A stretch of 64,000 nt of DNA, taken from positions 3,410,001-3,474,000 of the forward strand of contig NW_026999295.1 in assembly GCF_037126465.1 (NCBI RefSeq), in the 5' to 3' direction. The first letter of the stretch is position 1. The number at the start of each line of letters is the position of its first letter. Of this stretch, positions 59,900 through 64,000 are shown piece after piece. Both the position numbers and the translations under genes were made by a program. The notes beneath the pieces were generated by a model. That model saw nothing but the letters and a program-made list of their open reading frames with translations. It was not told the DNA's origin and ran no database searches. The DNA is from Ornithodoros turicata. Its lineage: Eukaryota; Arthropoda; Arachnida; Ixodida; Argasidae.

Positions 59900-61222
59900 A
59901 TCTGCTTTCGGTAGCTAAATGACACAAAGGACGACCAAGGATCACACCCACCATGTTTCTGAAATACAATCCATTCAACGACGAGTGATAGGCGGCAGTG
60001 AGAATAATCTGCTTTCGGTAACTAAATGACACAAAGGACGACCAAGGATCACACCCACCATGTTTCTGAAATACAATCCATTCAACGACGAGTGATAGGC
60101 GGCAGTGAGAATAATCTGCTTTCGGTAACTAAATGACACAAAGGACGACCAAGTATCACACCCATCATGTTTCTGAAATACAAACCATTCAATGACGAGT
60201 GATAGGCGGCAGTGAGAATAATCTGCTTTCGGTAGCTAAATGACACAAAGGACGACCAAGTATCACACCCACCATGTTTCTGAAACACAAACAATTCAAA
60301 GACGAGTGATAGGCGGCAGTGAGAATAATCTGCTTTCGGTAGCTAACACTAAGGACGACCAAGTATCACACCCACCATGTTTCTGAAATACAATCCATTC
60401 AAAGACGGGTGATAGGTGGCAGTGAGAATAATCTGCGTTCGGTAGCTAAATGACACAAAGTACGACCAAGTATCACACCCACCATGTTTCTGAAACACAA
60501 ACAATTCAAAGACGAGGGATAGGCGGCAGTGAGAATAATCTCCTTTCGGTAACTAAATGACACAAAGGACGACCAAGTATCACACCCACCATGTTTCTGA
60601 AATACAATCCATTCAAAGACGGGTGATAGGTGGCAGTGAGAACAATCTGCTTTCGGTAGCTAAATGACACAAAGGACGACCAAGTATCACACCCACCATG
60701 TTTCTGAAACACAAACAATTGAAAGACGAGGGATAGGCGGCAGTGAGAATAATCTGCTTTCGGTAACTAAATGACACAAAGGACGACCAAGTATCACACC
60801 CACCATGTTTCTGAAACACAAACCATTCAAAGACGAGTGATAGGCGGCAGTGAGAATAATCTGCTTTCGGTAGCTAAATGACACAAAGGACGACCAAGTA
60901 TCACACCCACCATGTTTCTGAAATACAATACATTCAAAGACGAGTGATAGGCGGCAGTGAGAATAATCCGCTTTCTGTAGCTAAATAACACAAAGGACGA
61001 CCAAGTATCACACCCACCATGTTTTTGAAATACAATCCATTCAAAGACGAGTGATAGGGGGCAGCTAAATAACACAAAAGACGACCAAGTATCACACTCA
61101 CCATGTTTCTGAAATACAATCCATTCAAAGACGAGTGATAGGCGGCAGTGAGAATAATTTGCTTTAGGTTGCTAAATGATACAAAGGACGACGAAGTATA
61201 ACACCCACTATGTTTCTGAAAT

Positions 61223-61491
61223 GCCGAAATGATTCTGAATCCTTCTGAGGTCTTGGGATGCAAAATCGTGTGCCTTCTGTGGGTTCAGCGTCGTTTGACG
61301 ACTCAGCCGAATCGTCAGGCAGCTTCTTGTCAAACACACTGCTGCATCAAATCGGCCCGTATGGCCACGATACTCGATCAATCAGTGCGAGTCTGCTGTC
61401 AACTGAAACCCTTCACCTGGCGGCAATACTTGAAGAAATGGCCCCAATGGCGGAGGCAAGATATAGGGACGACCTCCTCTGAACAAGGAGG
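61223..61491 (+). CDS. Satellite block copy 8, ORF 61258-61482
   Basis: Like copy 5, with D to H in TLDLAA. Offset 2,673 bp from copy 5. Confidence 0.4.
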
Positions 61492-61666
61492 TAATCTGCT
61501 TTCGGTAGCTAAATGACACAAAGGACGACCAAGTATCACACCCACCATGTTTCTGAAATACAATCCATTCAAAGACGAGTGATAGGCGGCAGTGAGAATA
61601 ATCTGCTTTCGGTAGCTAAATGACACAAAGGACGACCAAGTATCACACCCACTATGTTTCTAAAAT

Positions 61667-61935
61667 GCCGAAATGATTCTGAATCATTCTGAGGTCTTGG
61701 GATGCAGAATCGTGTGCCTTCTGTGGGTTCAGCGTCGTTTGACGACTCAGCTGAATCGTCGGGCAGCTTCTTGTCAAACACACTGCTGCATCAAATCGGC
61801 CCGTATGGCCAAGATACTCGATCAATCAGTGCGAGTCTGCTGTCAACTGAAACCCTTGACCTGGCGGCTATACTTGAAGAAATGGCCCCAATGGCGGAGG
61901 CAAGATAAAGGGACGACCTCCTCTGAACAAGGAGG
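61667..61935 (+). pseudogene. Satellite block copy 9, ORF truncated
   Basis: Same 68-codon truncation as copy 6, 2,673 bp away, so the stop predates that duplication. Confidence 0.45.
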
Positions 61936-62408
61936 TAATCTGCTTTCGGTAGCTAAATGACACAAAGGACGACCAAAGATCACACCCACCATGTTTCTGA
62001 AATACAATCCATTCAAAGACGAGTGATAGGCGGCAGTGAGAATAATCCGCTTTCTGTAGCTAAATAACACAAAGGACGACCAAGTATCACACCCACCATG
62101 TTTTTGAAATACAATCCATTCAAAGACGAGTGATAGGGGGCAGCTAAATAACACAAAAGACGACCAAGTATCATACTCACCATGTTTCTGAAATACAATC
62201 CATTCAAAGACGAGTGATAGGCGGCAGTGAGAATAATCTGCTTTCTGTAGCTAAATGACACAAAGGACGACCAAGTATAACACCCACCATGTTTCTGAAA
62301 TACAATCAATTCAGGAACGAGTGATAGGCGGCAGTGAGAATAATCTACTTTCGATAGCTAAATGACACAAAGGACGACCAAGTATCACATCCACTATGTT
62401 TCTGAAAT

Positions 62409-62680
62409 GCCGAAATGATTCTGAATCATTCTGAGGTCTTGGGATGCAGAATCGTGTGCCTTCTGTGGGTTCAGCGTCGTTTGACGACTCAGCCGAATCG
62501 TCGGGCAGCTTCTTGTCAAACACACTGGTAGATCAAATCGGCCCGTATGGCCAAGATACTTGATCAATCAGTGCGAGTCTGCTGTCTACTGAAACCCTTG
62601 ACCTGGCGGCAATACTTAAAGAAATGGCTCCAATGGCGGAGGCAAGATATAGGGACGACCTGCTCTGAACAAGGAGGTAA
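62409..62680 (+). pseudogene. Satellite block copy 10, ORF interrupted
   Basis: Matches copy 7, including the TGA after GQDT (ATG at 62444). Offset 2,780 bp from copy 7, one 107 bp unit more than the other pairs. Confidence 0.45.
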
Positions 62681-62829
62681 TCTGCTTTCGGTAGCTAAAT
62701 GACACAAAGGACGACCAAGGATCACACCCACCATGTTTCTGAAATACAATCCATTCAACGACGAGTGATAGGCGGCAGTGAGAATAATCTGCTTTCGGTA
62801 ACTAAATGACACAAAGGACACATTTTTTT

Positions 62830-62861
<32 letters not shown>
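62830..62861 (+). rRNA. 32 bp fragment of 28S rRNA gene upstream of the R2 site
   Basis: Starts GGGTAAACGGCGGGAGTAAC and ends ATGACTCTCTT, the conserved 28S sequence immediately 5' of the R2 insertion site (normally followed by AAGGTAGCC). Here it is followed directly by R2-like coding sequence and preceded by satellite plus a short T run. Recognised from memory of 28S. Confidence 0.9.
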
Positions 62862-64000
62862 TCCGGGCCGTCCCAATGACGGTGTTACGCCTGTTAATGA
62901 ACTTATTTATACTGTGCGGCAGGCCACCTACGGTTCTACGAAATGCAAGAACGGTGTTTGTCCCCAAAAAGCCGGGGGCCACTCTCCCACAGGATTTTAG
63001 CCCAATCACTATCACATCTGTTTTACTGCGACTTTTCCACCGAAGTATGGCTCGCAGACTGTTAACGTTTGTGGACTTTAACTATCGCCAGAGGGCGTTT
63101 GTCCCCGTCGATGGCTGCTCGGAGAACATATGGATGCTGAGTGCTGCCCTGGCCGAGAGCAGGAGGAAAAATATATCCCTGTATATCGCCACAATAGATT
63201 TAATGAAGGCCTTTGACCGGGTGTCCAGAGGGGCGATCCTGCGTGCAGCTAGAAGAGCAGGCCTATCTAGCCCGTTCGTGACTTACCTGAGGGAATTGTA
63301 CGAAGATGCCCCGACATTGCTACAGATGAACAGGACACAGAGACTGGTAAAACCTACGACGGGCGTGCGGCAGGGAGATCCGCTCTCGCCAGTATTGTTT
63401 AACCTGGTTATAAATGAATTCCTCAAGAAGATAAGTGATGAGATAGGATTTAAGATGGCCAACACCACTCTTGACGTTATGGCGTTTGCGGACGACATCG
63501 TGGTGATGGCGTCAACGCCGGGGGGCCTGCATGACAGACTGGATGAGTTGAACAAATTTATGACGAGCAGAGGCCTTCAGATTAATGTAGAGAAGTCTGC
63601 GTCCATATCCCTGGTGGCTTCAGGACGTCAAAAGAGGTTGAAGGTCGACGAGGAACCTACTTTCAAGATTGGTGACCGTTGTCTGCCAGCACTTGGTCCT
63701 CGGCATACCTGGAAGTACTTGGGTATCACATTCAGACCAGATGGACGGGTGATGTCAACGACGAATGAGCTGGAAGAAGGGCTGAAGAGAATTAAGGGAG
63801 CCCCGATGAAGCCCCAGCAAAATATCTCCATATTGCGTTGGTACTTAATGCCGCAATTCTTCCATCGTCTGGTACTTGGGCGCTGGAGTGCCAAATTCCT
63901 GGATAAGATGGATATCCTGGTGCGGGCGGCCATCAGGCAGTGGTTACATCTGCCGCACGATGTTCCAACAGCGTTCTTCCACACTTCTGTTCGGCGAGGA
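62862..64000 (+). CDS. R2-like retrotransposon reverse transcriptase, 5'-truncated, runs off window
   Basis: Open frame to the window end. It begins within the RT N-terminal region (ARTVFVPKKPG, about 62945), then DFSPITITSVLLRLFHR, QRAFVPVDGCSENI, motif A IATIDLMKAFDRV (about 63187), motif B TGVRQGDPLSPVLFNLVINE (about 63361), FADD active site (about 63487) and the R2-type thumb, KYLGITFRPDG, KGAPMKPQQNISIL and LPHDVPTAFFHTSV. R2 elements insert into 28S genes by target-primed reverse transcription using a restriction-like endonuclease, which would lie beyond 64000. The N-terminal zinc-finger and Myb domains are absent. The 28S piece just upstream supports R2 identity. Confidence 0.93.

Larger units (their letters stand above)
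54081..62819. repeat. 107/103 bp satellite array, right part
   Basis: Continues the left array across the inserted element. The stretch 45361-47331 recurs at 54474-56443 (offset 9,113 bp, which is 2,362 bp once the 6,751 bp insertion is removed). Another segment repeats at offset 1,831 bp (about 55.3-57.9 kb) and a third at 2,673 bp (58.15-60.1 kb versus 60.83-62.8 kb). A shortened unit with GGGGGCAGCTAAATAACAC (about 58383, 59357, 61056 and 62138) marks the last family. Confidence 0.96.

Noticed and set aside
41145..62819. CRISPR-like array
   Set aside because: Units are continuous 107 bp tandem repeats with no unique spacers, in a eukaryotic setting.
41553..62821. Many minus-strand frames of 68-120 codons (MFVFQKHGGCDTWSS type)
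   Set aside because: They arise from stop-poor satellite units; the 107 bp period shifts frame every unit and frames end at each variant unit.
62862..64000. R1 or CR1 rather than R2
   Set aside because: The thumb motifs (PMKPQQ, LPHDVPTAFFH) and the upstream 28S site fit R2.

Overview
This is a eukaryotic, repeat-dominated window with no gene that looks like an ordinary host gene. Splice signals, tRNA-derived SINEs, Penelope, Mag/Gypsy, CR1/L2-like and R2-like retroelements, THAP-type transposases and a long tandem satellite point to an arthropod. The SINE and the Penelope and Mag-like families suggest a chelicerate, most likely a tick. That taxonomic call is inference.

Layout: 1-5.7 kb holds SINEs, a decayed tandem repeat and a 1.3 kb element with TA duplications. 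6.2-8.8 kb is a truncated Ty3/Gypsy pol. 9.0-16.8 kb is a minus-strand THAP/Kolobok-like transposon (copy A) bounded by TTAA. It carries a convergent reading region resembling the zinc-binding C-terminal 'ballast' domain of P2X7, and it is interrupted by a Mag-like LTR element with 83 bp LTRs. 17.6-19.2 kb is a broken DUF4218 (CACTA-like) transposase. 19.4-22.9 kb is a Penelope-like element with two intact hammerhead ribozyme motifs.

23.56-38.4 kb is copy B of the THAP/Kolobok-like element, on the plus strand. It keeps a multi-exon transposase (about 32.2-34.2 kb) and is itself interrupted by a 6.7 kb element with 640 bp inverted repeats, which in turn hosts a two-ORF LINE whose ORF1 contains a 2A-like motif. 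38.4-39.2 kb is a second Penelope fragment (GIY-YIG endonuclease).

41.1-62.8 kb is a 107/103 bp satellite. It contains ten copies of a 269 bp non-satellite block carrying a short ORF, shows several levels of higher-order duplication, and is split by a 6.75 kb element with CCCAGGGA termini and arrays of a TAGACGTCTA-like motif. The satellite ends at a 32 bp piece of 28S rRNA joined to a 5'-truncated R2-like reverse transcriptase that runs off the window.

The genes do not form a pathway. They are layers of mobile elements, and the nesting gives a relative order of insertion. Family names rest on motifs and structure read by eye; no database search was run.
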